The notes under the pieces are model-generated. The model worked only from the letters and a program-made list of their open reading frames with translations. It was not told the origin of the DNA and made no database searches. 64,000 bases of DNA, from positions 62,001 through 126,000 of the forward strand of contig MU266374.1 in NCBI GenBank assembly GCA_021014945.1, in the 5' to 3' direction. The DNA is from Leucogyrophana mollusca. Lineage: Eukaryota; Basidiomycota; Agaricomycetes; Boletales. The position numbers and the translations under genes are program-made. Below are positions 10,058-21,604 of this stretch, piece by piece. Within the stretch, counting starts at the first letter, position 1; each line of letters starts with the position of its first letter.

Positions 10058-13000
10058 ATGTCCATTGAGCTAACAAAGCGAACCCGTTCCCAGCTGACGA
10101 TCCCAGATAACATCCTCCAGCTTCCTCTTGCGCGCTCACCACTGAAAGACGCGAGATTTGCCGCTCGGAGCTATAGTCAGCTGCAAGTCCCCGAGTCTTC
10201 CGAGCCGAAGGCAATGGACGAGTCGGAGGACGACATCCTGCTCTCACCGAACAAGAACAAACGCACGTCTTCTGCGACGCGTCCTGATGATGGCCCAATC
10301 AGTCCCAGCACCGAGCGGAATCCAAAGCGGGCGAAGATTGATCCACTGCCATCTCTGAAGCTGTATTCTAAAGATGAAGGCAGCTTAACTATTCCCGACG
10401 CGTCCCCAACGACGAAACGGAGGTCCAAGAGACGTGCTGCCACTGCACCGGCATCTAGGAAACCTCATTCTTCGTCTGCCGCTGTCAATGCTGCCCCCAG
10501 CTTTACGTTCGCTCAGAGGGCCCAGTCTGTACCGCTGTCAACAGAGCCTGTTCGCCACATCGATCTCCAGACTATCCTCTCCTCTCCCACGCGGTCGCCT
10601 ACAAAGAATATTGTAAATGGTGGGCTGCATATCACTCCTCTCCCTTCAATGGGCGAAGTCCCTCCCCCATCGGACGACAAAGTTGACGCAGAAATGGATG
10701 TTGACACCAGTTCGTCATCTATATCAATGTCTTATTTTACCAATACACCCCTGGCCCCTCCCCCCGCCAACCCCGTCCCAGATTTCACATTTGAACCAGC
10801 GACACCACGCCGCTCCGATGACCCATTTTACCCCCCAATGTCACCACTGACACCACTACCGCCTACGCCCTTTGTGTCCAGGACACTAATGCCATTGGAG
10901 GTGCGTTCATCTAATTCGTTAACCAGACATGAGCACTCACACCATCTGAAGAAGGGCACAAGGAAACCTAGTCCCCTGCAATTTACGAAGGAGGAGACTG
11001 AGTCGGATGCCACCATGGAAAGCATGTCATCCAAGCCCACGCCCTCAACCTCAGTGGCCCCACCGAGCAGGCTACCACGGCCGGCGACCTCATCCTCGTC
11101 ATTGATGCCTCCCCCGCCGGTGCCTGCTAAGCGCGATCGGGCGGCTATCGTTGGTACTAACTCCAATCACGCGGCATCCGGTTCCAAAATCACTGCAGGG
11201 ACATCCAAGGATATTACAAGTTCCGGGTTATCCAAAGGCAAGAGACCTGTTCCTCGATCTAGTGGTCCCCGACGCGTTACGAGGAGTGTATCTATGAAGG
11301 ATAAGGAACGAGTGAAGGACATCCGAGATAGCGGTCCTGAAACCGACGACCATAAAGCAGTGCCACATGCTGATCCTCCTGCCCCAAGTGAGAGTACGAA
11401 TGGTGAGGAGGAGGAACCTTGTCAGTGTGGATAACCTTGTCCTGTATTCTCTGGTCGTACTGATGTCTCGAACATCCATAGCTGTCACAAATCCAGTGCC
11501 AGTACCATCTTCCTCTTCGTCAAGTTCCTCGCAACCAGGTCCTCTTCTTGGTACTTATGCTACACCCGCGCTGACTGTCCAAGGCACCATAACCCACAAA
11601 TCTTCATCCCAAACTCCCTCAGAAGCACCCAAGGCCAAACTCAAACAGAGCTCGCTGAACGCGTTTATGAAACCTAAGCCTTCCGTCGCATCAAGCTCCA
11701 CACCCGTCGCCATAAAATCCAAACCTCCTCCGTCACCGTCCAAACTACCCGTGCTTGCCGGGAAATCACCCGCAAAACCGAGCTTGCTACCTACGCCCGG
11801 GAAGTCTCGGCCACCGTCATCCCTTTCAAAAGCATTTTCCACTACGGACGTTTTCTCATCAAAACCACCCTCCTCATCCCTGTCGACACTCGCCAACGCA
11901 CTCGATAAACTTGCAATGCCTCCCCCGAGCAGGCCGAACACGAGCATGGGCTTCAATCGTGAAGTTGAGGACGAAGCTGACGACGAGAGTGGAGAGCAGG
12001 AGAAGGTAGGGAAAGACAAGGGAAAAGCAAAGGATGACGGGGCGATTGGGAAAGCAAGCCACGGTGCGATTGGAATCGGGACCAGTGCCATGCGGCCCCC
12101 AGCGTTGTTGCAAAGATCAGCAACTGTCGGCGCATCAATATTCTCTCGCTCTGGTGGGGCTACGGGGTCTCGTGCTGGGGGTATTATCGCGAAAATGAAA
12201 AGCAAAGGCGGCGGCGGTATACTTGGAGGTACGCTCGGCAGTCGGACGGGGATATTTGGGACTTCAAGGACCGCAATGAAGGCCAGCCGAAAGACGAGTC
12301 TGCCGAGCGTGATGGCGAGCCCCGTGAAAGGCGGAGACATGGACGACGCCGGAATAGTGTCAGCAGACAAGACCGACGATGAAGGACTGGCACCTGGGCC
12401 TGCACCAGGAGCAGTGGTGGCCGTCGATCTCGATCCTACAAAGCTGGATAGAGATGACGGGGCTGTTGGCTATGCGAACAGTGATGTGAACCCGGAAGGG
12501 AGTGGGAGCGGGAAAGATAAACAAAAGTGGACCATGAACGCGTCGAGGCGAGCATCGATGGCACTTCAGGCTTTATCGCAGTCATTATCGGCCATGCCAC
12601 AGACTCCTCCAAAGCCTGTAGCAGTTGGTACTCGCAGTGGTTTGCGATCTGCTAGTAGTACGTACCCCGCTGCTTCCTCTTCGGGAAAGAGCCAGGAGTC
12701 TTCTTCAGGTAAGGGAAAAGAGAAGGAGAAAGCCGGCAAGGACGCCCCAGGAAAGGGGAACTCAGATACGGCTGGAGGAAGTGGGTCGAGGAAGAGTTCG
12801 CTGAAGTTGTTGAAGAATTGCACGATTTTCGTGGATGTTCGGACGGATGACGGGGATGATGCAGGGAGTCTTTTTGTGGACATGTTGAGGGGGCTTGGGG
12901 CGAGAGTACGTGTTCTGACCCTGTTGCAGCGCGTCTTGTTCCCGCTCATAATTGTCAAAATCAGATCCTGGGTCGGGTTGGGCAGAGCTGCACGCATATC

Positions 13001-13601
13001 GTGTTCAAGAATGGATTGATGAGCACTCTTACGCGATATCGGTGAGTTCGTTTTTCCGTGCTTGCTATGTGAAGTACAGGCCCATTAATGCCCTTACTAT
13101 TTTATCTTCTTCCATTCAGCCTCTTGAATGACCCAAAGCCGCTCGTGGTAGGCATCGCATGGGTCGTCGAGTGCGTCGAACAACGAGTGCGGGTGGACGA
13201 GGCAAAATTCAAGATCGATCTAGAGCTTGTGAACGTTGCAGGGACGAACAAGGTCAGTCGAGCTGAGTCATGCGGCGGAGATCACCATCTGAGTGATTTT
13301 GGTTTGAATGCTCCAGCGGCGACGATCGATGCTCCCGAAACATATGCTGCATCTCGACGATGCCGCTGAGACGAATTCAGGATCTTCTGAACGGGACGAC
13401 GACGAGGGGATGCCTAGCGAGGGACGGTCGTCGCCTTGTGCGTATAATCATATCATTACGTCTGAGTGGAGCGTGCATGCTAACTCTCGTGTAGCCCAAG
13501 CGCAGGATCCTGATACCAGCATCAGGTCGAAGGACGAGGATGATTTGCCTCCACTGGAGAGAGCAAGGAGGAGACGGAGTATGTTGGCTATGCGACCGTA
13601 A
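10058..13601 (+). CDS. Large disordered nuclear protein with C-terminal BRCT domain (microcephalin-like)
   Basis: Exons: 10058-11420, 11482-12905, 12965-13041, 13120-13252, 13317-13437, 13495-13601. All introns are GT..AG and phases close to 1074 residues. The ATG at 10058 is chosen over an upstream non-ATG extension. The first about 930 residues are Ser/Pro/Lys-rich and low complexity, with SP-type sites that look like CDK targets. A BRCT fold follows: NCTIFVDVRTDDGDDAGSLF, then GARILGRVGQSCTHIVFKNG across an intron, then the conserved Trp in VVGIAWVVECVE. The tail carries two Arg-rich RRRSML motifs, the last just before the stop. BRCT domains bind phosphopeptides in DNA-damage and mitotic pathways. 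A role beyond that is inference. A single C-terminal BRCT with this tail resembles microcephalin-type proteins. Confidence 0.75.
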
Positions 13602-14003
13602 TACGATGATGAGTAGTGGGCACATACGCCATTTCCAGCTTTGATGTATGACGCTTTTACTTTCGACACTTTCGTACTCCCTTAGTGGTTTCTTCTCGTA
13701 CTGCTGTTTTAACCACTTGGCTGGAGTACTTGACATCTGACTTTTTAATTGGAAGACAATCATGTATTATTTACCATCTCCCATTCCTCCTGGGCATACG
13801 ACTTCCCATCCTCTCATCACCTCAGCCTGTCCAGCCACTCGAAGCTCTCGCTAAGTATGTCCGCCCAACGCGTCTGTGGCGTTGCAGTTTGGGCTGTGAA
13901 TCTGGAATGAGGATGCCACTATGACACACTGAAAACAGCTTCTCCCTGTTTTTCCCTACTGTGTTAATCTTCTGCTTTGTCCCAACCTCCCAAAGAAAAG
14001 CCC
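13602..14003. other. Intergenic, probable mutY promoter
   Basis: Short gap between two same-strand genes. No RNA gene or repeat seen. Confidence 0.5.
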
Positions 14004-16030
14004 ATGGCGAAAAGGAAGCGCGCCCCCGACCATTTTTCCGCAGACGAGTATGACGATGACGCGGATTCCGATGGGTCTTATAATGGGGAACCATCAACGT
14101 TAACACCAGCGCGAGCCAGAAAGCATCGTTCGAAACCCACACGGAAGTTTGAAAGCTTGAAGGCTGCGGGAAGCGACGGAGACGAAAGTGCTAGCTCTAG
14201 TCCCCATGCTGTATCTCTGCACTCCGTGAACTCGGAGAATGTTGGTGCCACGCGTGTAGCCCTTCTCCAGTGGTACGACAGGGTGCATGAAACCAGAGGT
14301 ATGCCATGGCGGAAGCCTTTTGACGCGACATTAGACGTAGAAGGGCGAGCACAGAGGGCGTATGAGGTGATATTTCTTAGTTTTGCCCTTTCCGAGCCAA
14401 GTTCACGCAATACGCACCATTTTTCAAAGGTCTGGATTTCCGAGATCATGCTTCAGCAGACACAAGTAGCTACTGTGATACCCTACTACAAGAAATGGAT
14501 GGAAAAGTACGTTGTACATGTCTCGCTCAGCCGGACTCCCTTGTTGAACATTTTGCTTATAAGGTACCCCACAATCAGAGACCTCGCAGCGTCAGACATT
14601 GAGTCTGTCAATAGTCTCTGGAAAGGGCTTGGATACTATTCTCGCGCGGCGCGCCTCCTGAAAGGTGCCCAGAAAGCTGTCGCAGACTTCAATGGACGCC
14701 TTCCGGACAACGCAAAAGAAATGCAATCACAGATTCCAGGGGTCGGGCGGTACAGTGCTGGCGCAGTATGTTCCATTGCATATAACCAATGCGTCCCTGT
14801 GGTACGTTACTTCCTTTGAACTGCACGCTTTTAGTGGTGTAGTCACAATCGGCGAGTACTGAGACTGTTAGTTGGACGGCAATGTGCAGAGGCTCCTGAG
14901 TCGTTTCCTGGCACTGTACGCTCCTCCGAAAGCTAAACAGACCCTAGACATCCTCTGGGCAGGCGCGGAAGCATTTATAGAGGAAGCAAATCGCCCTGGC
15001 GACATCAATCAAGCTCTCATCGAGCTGGGAAGCACCGTATGCAAAGTCCGGGACCCATTATGCTCTGAATGTCCTCTCCAGCCACGGTGTCAGGCATACC
15101 AAAAGACCGGTGTGAAGGTCTGTCGTTTTGGCATCGCTGCCTTCCATCATTCTGACTAGACTCCTGTGGGTGGAAGGCGAATGCTGAAGTCACAGCTGAA
15201 CCTGAAATTGAGGAGCTCTGCACGCTTTGCGAAGCCCTTCCGGAGGACAGCAGGGGTCTGGTCACTGTATATCCGATGAAGGCTGTGCGTAAGAAAGCTA
15301 GGGAGGAGCTTGACTCGGTGAACGTCATTGAATGGCGGAGCGAGGACGGAATTAAACGATGGTTTCTGCTTGTCCGAAGACCTGAGGGAGGTATGTCTGG
15401 TTGAAGTATTCTGTTCATGTTGTTAACGTATTCTTAAACTCAGGTCTTCTTGCTGGTTTACATGAATTCCCTACCTTAACAAACCTCTCAGGCGCAGCCG
15501 CATCTGCAGCGGCTCTCGTCAAGTCACCAGGCACGCTTCTCGAGAGGCTCCTAGTGCACCCCCCGGCGCCTTATAACCCAAAGTCAGCCGGTACAACCTT
15601 GGGTGGTGCGACACGAATCGTGCACATCAAGCCAGCGGGCGACGTCGTTCACGTGTTCTCTCACATCAAGAAAACCTACCGCGTGCAATGGGTGGTGCTG
15701 GAGGGTGGTGGGAATGATCCACCTGAGTTAGTCCTTGAGCCCGCAGCGGTAGTGAAGAAGGCAGGTGGCAAAGGCAAATCAAGTGGGAAAGAGACGGGAT
15801 GCGTGGCCAAGCGGAGGAAGGCTTTGGAAGAGTCGAATGTTGGGGAAGGCGGGAGTACCGAGGAAGCACCCGTGAGCGCACGATGGATTCCATTGGATGA
15901 GGTCGAGCAAGCAAAGTATGAGTTCTGCTCACCAAAATTTCCCATCCATTTTACTAATTGGCCTTCGCCCAGTATCGGCACGGGGGTTGTCAAAGTGTGG
16001 AACCAAGCCAAAGCCCTTTGGACACCATGA
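14004..16030 (+). CDS. mutY: Adenine DNA glycosylase (MutY/MUTYH family)
   Basis: Removes adenine mispaired with 8-oxoguanine in base-excision repair. Exons: 14004-14366, 14430-14516, 14574-14801, 14872-15109, 15160-15390, 15444-15915, 15973-16030; phases close to 558 residues. The catalytic segment VWISEIMLQQTQVATV holds the active Glu. The HhH-GPD region has IPGVGRYSAGAVCSIAY, then the Asp-containing LDGNVQRLLSRF. The iron-sulphur loop is C-X6-C-X2-C-X5-C (CKVRDPLCSECPLQPRC). The C-terminal part has the NUDIX-like 8-oxoG recognition domain (GLLAGLHEFP, HIKKTYRVQWV). The basic N-terminus (MAKRKRAPD) could direct it to the nucleus. The donor at 15110 is the least certain splice site but the only one I found that restores frame. 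Confidence 0.93.
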
Positions 16031-16342
16031 TCGTCTTGGTTCTATTCACACTCGATGTTATCATCTTCCCGTGGTATTTACTTGTTCAATACGATATATC
16101 CGCATACTCATCGATTATCACCTAGGCCTGATGATCCTCGGAAAACAGCCTTGTTTGTACACTTCATTTTTAGAATACAGAGGCGACCGTGGGGGCGCAA
16201 GTAATATGGTAGATACATGAGTGGCGTGGCCTACGCCTCGATACATACGAGGCGTCGCATGTACAAGGGGACGTTCGTGTGGATGAACACACGTGTGGCC
16301 ACATGCAGCCAGAACTGCACAAGGGCTGGGCTCCCCTCACTT
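16031..16342. other. Convergent 3' intergenic gap
   Basis: Lies between the ends of the mutY and O-methyltransferase genes, which converge. No coding content recognised; presumably both 3' ends and polyadenylation signals. Confidence 0.5.
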
Positions 16343-18225
16343 TCAGGCAGCCATAAACTCAAGCACGCATGCCTCGGCAAGATCCCAAACCTTTTCAAGT
16401 TTCAAGCCAGCCGCGGTTCTGGAAAAGACGCGTCAGGTAAATAACCAGGGACATGGGGCGAAAAGTACTGACGCGAGCTCCAAGGAGTCTTGGAGAGTCC
16501 GCTCCTTCGCATTGTGTAGAATCAACATGGTCATATCTTGCTGGTACGAACGCATGTTTCCAACACCGAAGTTTGGTAGCAGTGGCTCGGGAGCCTGGTT
16601 ATCGCGACCTATTAGTTCTGGCACAGTATACGGAGACCGTTGTACTGACCACTACGGCACCGAGCGTCGAGGCCTCAACTTCTGCTTGCTTACGGCTGAG
16701 TTGTCGGAGAACGTAGTCATCTAGTGAAGTAAACGTTAACTTCGTCCTCAGTGACTCGCAAGGCTTTACTCACGAACAAGCACTCGGCTGTTGGGCCCCA
16801 GAGCCTGTCGGACATTGCGCAGGATGAGGGCAGCTTCGTTGTCGGGCCAGTCATGGATGATGTTGCGAAGCTGTCGATGTCCTCGGTCAACAACCGGAGA
16901 CGGCGAATAGATCTGAGGTGCAACCCACGTAGTAAATGTCCTTGCCCTTGACCGGGACTTGCTCGAAGAAGTTGAGCTCAGCGAACTCTACCCGTCCCTC
17001 CTGTACAGCCTCGGGGCAGTCTTTGGCCCAGATCTACAAGCAGATGATGAGTTCGGGGAGTACAATTGTTGTAGAAGAGGGGCTTACATCTCTTGCTTGG
17101 ACGAGCGCCTCCGGAAGATCGTGGATGGTGATCTTGACGTTCTTGTGTGTTTTGGCGAGAGGGAGAGAGAAGGCACCAATTCCACCACCGACATCGACAA
17201 CTGTGGAATACTTCTCGAAGGGGAAATCTGCAAGTAAATAGTGAGTGACAGAAGGCACGGTGAATCCACTTGAACGCACTGGTAAGGACGGCAAGAGAGC
17301 CCATGATGCCATTGAGACCTCTCATCGAGCGATGGTAGCTCTGTGAAAGAACATTAGGCACAATTTATGAAGCAGCGAGACCGTAATTACCACTCGTCTG
17401 CTGTCCTATATAGTGTGATTAGCTGGGATTTTAAATGAAGGTCTCGAAGAAGCTTACATCCAGTCTCATCCAGTCGAAAAAGGTTCCTTCGATACCCTGA
17501 GGCTTGATGGCGTACATGACAGGAGCATGAGCGGGATCGTACGAATATGCGTGCTCAGGCTCCTTGAGCGTCTCGTAGAAGACACCGGCACCCTTCGCGC
17601 ATGCCTCGACGTGCAAGCTGACCATGTGCCGAACTGGGTTCTCACTGTGAAGGATGAGGGACAGACGGTTGTTTGCGAACACGTCCGTGTCAACTGCGTG
17701 GACATCCATGTTAGTTTGAAGAATGTCAGCGCAATAAGGTAGCTACCTTCTCTGAAGCAACCCCTGGTTGAAAGTAGACGCATGACACGAGCAAGCTTCT
17801 TCGAGTCGACCTTGATGATCTTCGAGAGCTCATTGACGTGAATACCGTTGGGGTAGTCTATGAGGATGTTGGTAATGTTTTCCCGGAGTACAACCCGCAC
17901 GCAAGCGTAGTCATAAACTTGTACAAGCTGGAAGAATTGAGCGAGCTTTGATTAGCCCCTCGGACAAATGTGATGAATACATGCTCACGTTTATTGCCGT
18001 ATGCGATGGAGGCGCCAATGTTGTGCATATCTGGCCGCAAGCCCCCTCGAGGGTACGAATGGCGCTTTTCAACGCAACGGTGTCGATGGCATCATCCAAA
18101 GGGTGAGGACCGGTGGAGTCAAGGGATGGAACATCTCCTCCGGCCTTCTCGTATAGGGCCATAGCCTCCTGTGCGGCCGAGTTGGCCATCGCCAGAAGAG
18201 ATTCGATTTTGGCTCTGTTGGACAT
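16343..18225 (-). CDS. SAM-dependent O-methyltransferase (fungal, winged-helix dimerisation domain)
   Basis: Eleven exons on the minus strand: 18225-17989, 17927-17747, 17693-17458, 17405-17391, 17340-17280, 17227-17088, 17033-16929, 16870-16774, 16720-16694, 16608-16473, 16418-16343. All introns are GT..AG and the frame closes at 436 residues. The N-terminal half is the winged-helix dimerisation part (GIHVNELSKIIKVDSKKLAR). The SAM site is VVDVGGGIGAFSLPLAK. HDLPEALVQARD follows, and NIIHDWPDNEAA contains the general-base His. The end has APEPLLPNFG and LKLEKVWDLAEACVLEF. Exon 4 is only 15 nt. The substrate is probably a small phenolic or polyketide-type hydroxyl compound; it cannot be read from sequence. 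Confidence 0.9.
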
Positions 18226-19548
18226 CGTTGCAGGATCGGTGGGGTGTGTACGGAGTTTAGGAAGGAGAGCAAGTCCTGCCAGCAAGCATCCTTATATAAC
18301 TTCCTTGCCGAGTGCAACCGAGAACTGCCAATTCCAGGGCATTTTCTATTATGGAGGGGAAATTCTGGACGAAGAAACGGGCACTGTAATTGTACTAGTG
18401 ATAGAGTGTGTTTAGCTTCACTTAGACTATCTAATCAGATACGCACCATTCACTCACACGGATAATAACTAACTTGGAAGAGGCTTCGCACAATCAGCGA
18501 TCATACCCATGGGTTTGATCCAGCGCATTACTATTTCGACGCCATTTTATTAGATGCTCGAAGACGAGTTTGAGAAATCAGTACTCACGGCTCGTCGGAA
18601 TCGCTGCGCATCGAACCATGGGTACTGATGATAAGATAAACATCCGCAAAGTCACTGAGGAAATTTGTGGTCAGCTTGAGGAGTTCCCTCTCCAGTGTGT
18701 CACCCGGATCCGGCTAGAGGTCAGTAGCCATATTTCCCCGGTGTTGCTGCTTGGCTTGGTGGACGGCAAGCGACATCTGGCAGCGACAAGCGGTGGCTTT
18801 CAGATTCAGTGCTAGCCTGAGGTGCCAACGCGACGAGTGGCAGATGGCCCTGCCAGCATTTAACGCACAATCAGCACGAGTCGACGATTTCGAGAGTCCG
18901 CGGCGTGTCGCTGAAAGCCTCGGTGGAATCTACTGGGGTGCTCAGGTACCACGGACACCTTCAGACATCATTTGCCATGGAGAAAGGATTCCTTGGAATT
19001 CGGCTTTGATAGAGCATCATGATTCACTTCAGCCCGAACCATCAAGGAATGTTCGACTCTCATGCAAAGGATCAGAACGCTTCAGAACGCTTCATATGGA
19101 GACCAAGGGGGAAAAGGTGAGAAAGCGAGTGAAAGTGGAGATAATTTACTCACACCGAACTCGCGCAAGTTTCAGTTTCCCAGCGGTACAAGTGGACGAA
19201 GAGCTGCATGCGTTTACGCCTGATCCCTCGAAGCTTTCCACCTCTCCCCACGCTTTCTTCTCGCAGACAAAGGCTTCGCAACCGTTCCGAGGCCTTATCG
19301 CAGACCGCTGATTTTCTTTGCGCTACTTCATCTCACGCTGAACAGGACAGGCGCAGCCCTGCTTTATGGAAGAACGTTGCTGGATGCGAGCGAACAGCTT
19401 GGGAATCGAGGCAAGTGCATAAATATAGGCGGCACGAGTAAGTATTGACATCGGTCAAAGCTCAGTAAGCTGAGTACATAGACAAAATTTTAATAGATGT
19501 ACGAGCATCTCTGTGTTCTTTCCAGCTGCCTGAGTCGTGATAAATGCT
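18226..19548. other. Intergenic, 1.3 kb, nothing recognised
   Basis: Holds the upstream region of the O-methyltransferase gene and the 3' side of the dienelactone hydrolase gene. A plus-strand frame of 186 residues (18751-19311) has no family motif and no good intron signals; I treat it as chance. A short tandem (cagaacgctt twice near 19074-19093) is present. Confidence 0.45.
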
Positions 19549-20639
19549 CTACAAGTGTTTCTTTAGGAACTCCACGCTCTTCAAAAAGGCACCCTCTTTT
19601 CCAGCCTTCACCTTGGGGTCGCTCATATCCCCTCTCACAGCGAATCCGTGCGTGCACCCCTCCCAATATTCTCGCTGATATCCCGGAGCAAACTTCCCTC
19701 CACCTAGGATTTCGTCGGCCTTGGCCCGAGCTTCGGGAGGGAACGGTGGGTCAACCGTGCACGAGTTAATCAGAAGAGGTGCTTTCGACATTTCGGCATA
19801 TTTCTACCACAGTAAAACGATCAGCACTTATGATATGATATAGCTTTAAGGTCGTGACTTTACCTCCAAGTCTTCGGGAATCTTCAGAGCCGAAGGATGG
19901 GCACACACGGACACCTTGGTGATATTTTCGAAAGCCAATTGGAAAGTATATGGAGCTGTTCAGAATCAAACCCAAGCTCCATCAAAAGGCCCGGAAATGA
20001 GATCATATCACATACCACCGAAACAGTAAGAAGTCGAGGCAAATTTCACCACACCTTCATCTTTGAGGGCTGCAATCACTTTGTCAATGATCGAACGGAT
20101 TTCGTGGGGTGGGTGCTTTGATGCCCAGGCCTTGGTGTCAATGCGATTTCCCTGCGCAACAATCGCTCTCAGTTGGAACAGGAACACAATCTTGCGCAAT
20201 GAACGCACGTCTGGTCCCAACATACTCTCTGGAACTGCATCCCCCTTGAAAAGATCGGGGCAGATGACCTGTGATCCTTTAGATTGCGCACGCCAACAAG
20301 AGAACTCTGGACTTGCCTTGAATCCGTTCTCGGCAAAACCATCCACTAGGAGCTGGAATCGAGAATTTAGCGTGATGCTCGGAATCACGCCAATCGGTAC
20401 AGACTTGATTATTCAAAAACTCGACACCGAAAACATCCGTCAGGAAGAGAAGGACTGTGTCCTTGGCGTACTCGCCACTGGGCGTCCCAACATAGCACGT
20501 AACTCCACCAATTGTTTCGAGTTTCCCTGGACGTGGCGAGAGACAGTGAGGGATGCACTCATGTTCCAAACCAGCAATGCTGACCTTCGGGAACACCTTC
20601 ATGCCGAACACCTTTGAAGCAGTCACTGCAAAGATTCAT
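19549..20639 (-). CDS. Dienelactone hydrolase family protein (alpha/beta hydrolase)
   Basis: Seven exons: 20639-20585, 20526-20405, 20352-20317, 20268-20209, 20151-20016, 19955-19864, 19803-19549; 251 residues, about the usual family length. The N-terminus MNLCSDCFKGVRHEGVPEGK is typical of fungal members. The nucleophile elbow is SYCFGA, using Cys rather than Ser as in carboxymethylenebutenolidase. The His lies in CTHGFAVRGD and a candidate acid in NSCTVDPPFP. The third intron (20316-20269) starts GC instead of GT (gcaagt) and is otherwise normal. Such enzymes hydrolyse lactones in aromatic degradation, but fungal paralogs are diverse. The substrate is unknown. Confidence 0.9.
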
Positions 20640-21096
20640 GATATTGGAAGAGTTGTGTTTAGGAGCCTTCCATTTGAGCTCCTTTTATCAAGTCGCCGAA
20701 GGGTTAGTCGTCATGGCGCTTATGCAGCTTTGCCGAGGTATGCGCATGCACAACGGCAGCCCATCATAAGCTAGGTCAACACCTAGGTCAGGTCATCAAC
20801 TCTGACTGTCACAAATCCGAACCCCACATGCCCAACAAATAGACAGATCGTAGGATTCTAAAGGTATCGAAGTCTCACGTTTGAACGATGGCAGACCCAG
20901 TGCAGGCAGAGCCGATGATGTTGAAGGGAAGGCTATAAATGAGACAAACATATGGAGAACACCGAGGTCGATGAACCTGTACTCACTTTGCTTGGAGCAC
21001 AAGGCGCGCAAAACACAACAGAAATCCTCACCCATTCTTTGACGGAGTGGGTGATGTGAAGACATCATATTCTACGTTCTTCAAGATTACATTTAT
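20640..21096. other. Intergenic upstream of hydrolase and tRNA
   Basis: Contains the divergent upstream region between the hydrolase gene and the first tRNA-Leu. No gene recognised. Confidence 0.45.
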
Positions 21097-21184
21097 GGCA
21101 TGATGGCCGAGCGGTCTAAGGCGCCAGAATCAGGCTGACGTAATCTGGTCCTTCGGGGCGGGAGTTCGAATCTCCCTCATGTCA
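21097..21184 (+). tRNA. tRNA-Leu (CAG) with 8-nt intron
   Basis: Acceptor arm GGCATGA pairs with TCATGTC (one G-T wobble). The D arm contains GCCGAGCGGTCTAAGGC, and the anticodon stem is CCAGA/TCTGG. The loop reads AT CAG G, then 8 extra bases CTGACGTA, then A. The extra bases sit one base 3' of the anticodon, where nuclear tRNA introns lie, and their CTGA can pair with the anticodon TCAG as the usual anticodon-intron helix requires. The long variable arm (TCCTTCGGGG) marks class II. The T arm is GGGAG TTCGAAT CTCCC, discriminator A. CCA is not encoded, as expected for eukaryotes. Confidence 0.93.
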
Positions 21185-21393
21185 CAACGTACTTGTGCTT
21201 CGTGCTTCGGTTTCCCGGAGTCCGTATATTTTGCCATCAACGTTGATTTAGTGGATTCTGACTGTGGATTTTGTTTTGTTCGCGGCGATATGTGGTTTTT
21301 GACACTCACAGACTTGCCAATCAACTTGAGGTTTGGTGATCAACTTCTGTTATCACGATCCAACCAGGACAAAAACTTTGACGAGGAAAATAA

Positions 21394-21481
21394 TGACATG
21401 AGGGAGATTCGAACTCCCGCCCCGAAGGACCAGATTACGTCAGCCTGATTCTGGCGCCTTAGACCGCTCGGCCATCATGCC
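21394..21481 (-). tRNA. tRNA-Leu (CAG) with 8-nt intron, second identical copy
   Basis: Base-for-base identical to the plus-strand copy at 21097-21184, including the intron, but on the opposite strand. The two genes converge with 209 bp between them. Downstream on its strand is a T-rich stretch (ttattttcc) that can serve as an RNA polymerase III terminator. The anticodon reads CAG. Confidence 0.92.
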
Positions 21482-21604
21482 TTACTGTCGTATCGTTAAA
21501 GAATCAATATAATATTAACTCCAAGGTGGGCGCCTGTATTACCACCTGCAGGCTCAGATCCGACATCTATACTGTCACGGTATATTATAAGGAGACGAAT
21601 GTGT

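Noticed and set aside
18751..19311. 186-residue plus-strand frame
   Set aside because: No family motif, no splice partners and ordinary composition for chance frames in this GC range.
21097..21481. Inverted repeat taken as transposon terminal repeats
   Set aside because: Each arm folds as a complete tRNA-Leu and the 209-bp interior has no transposase.
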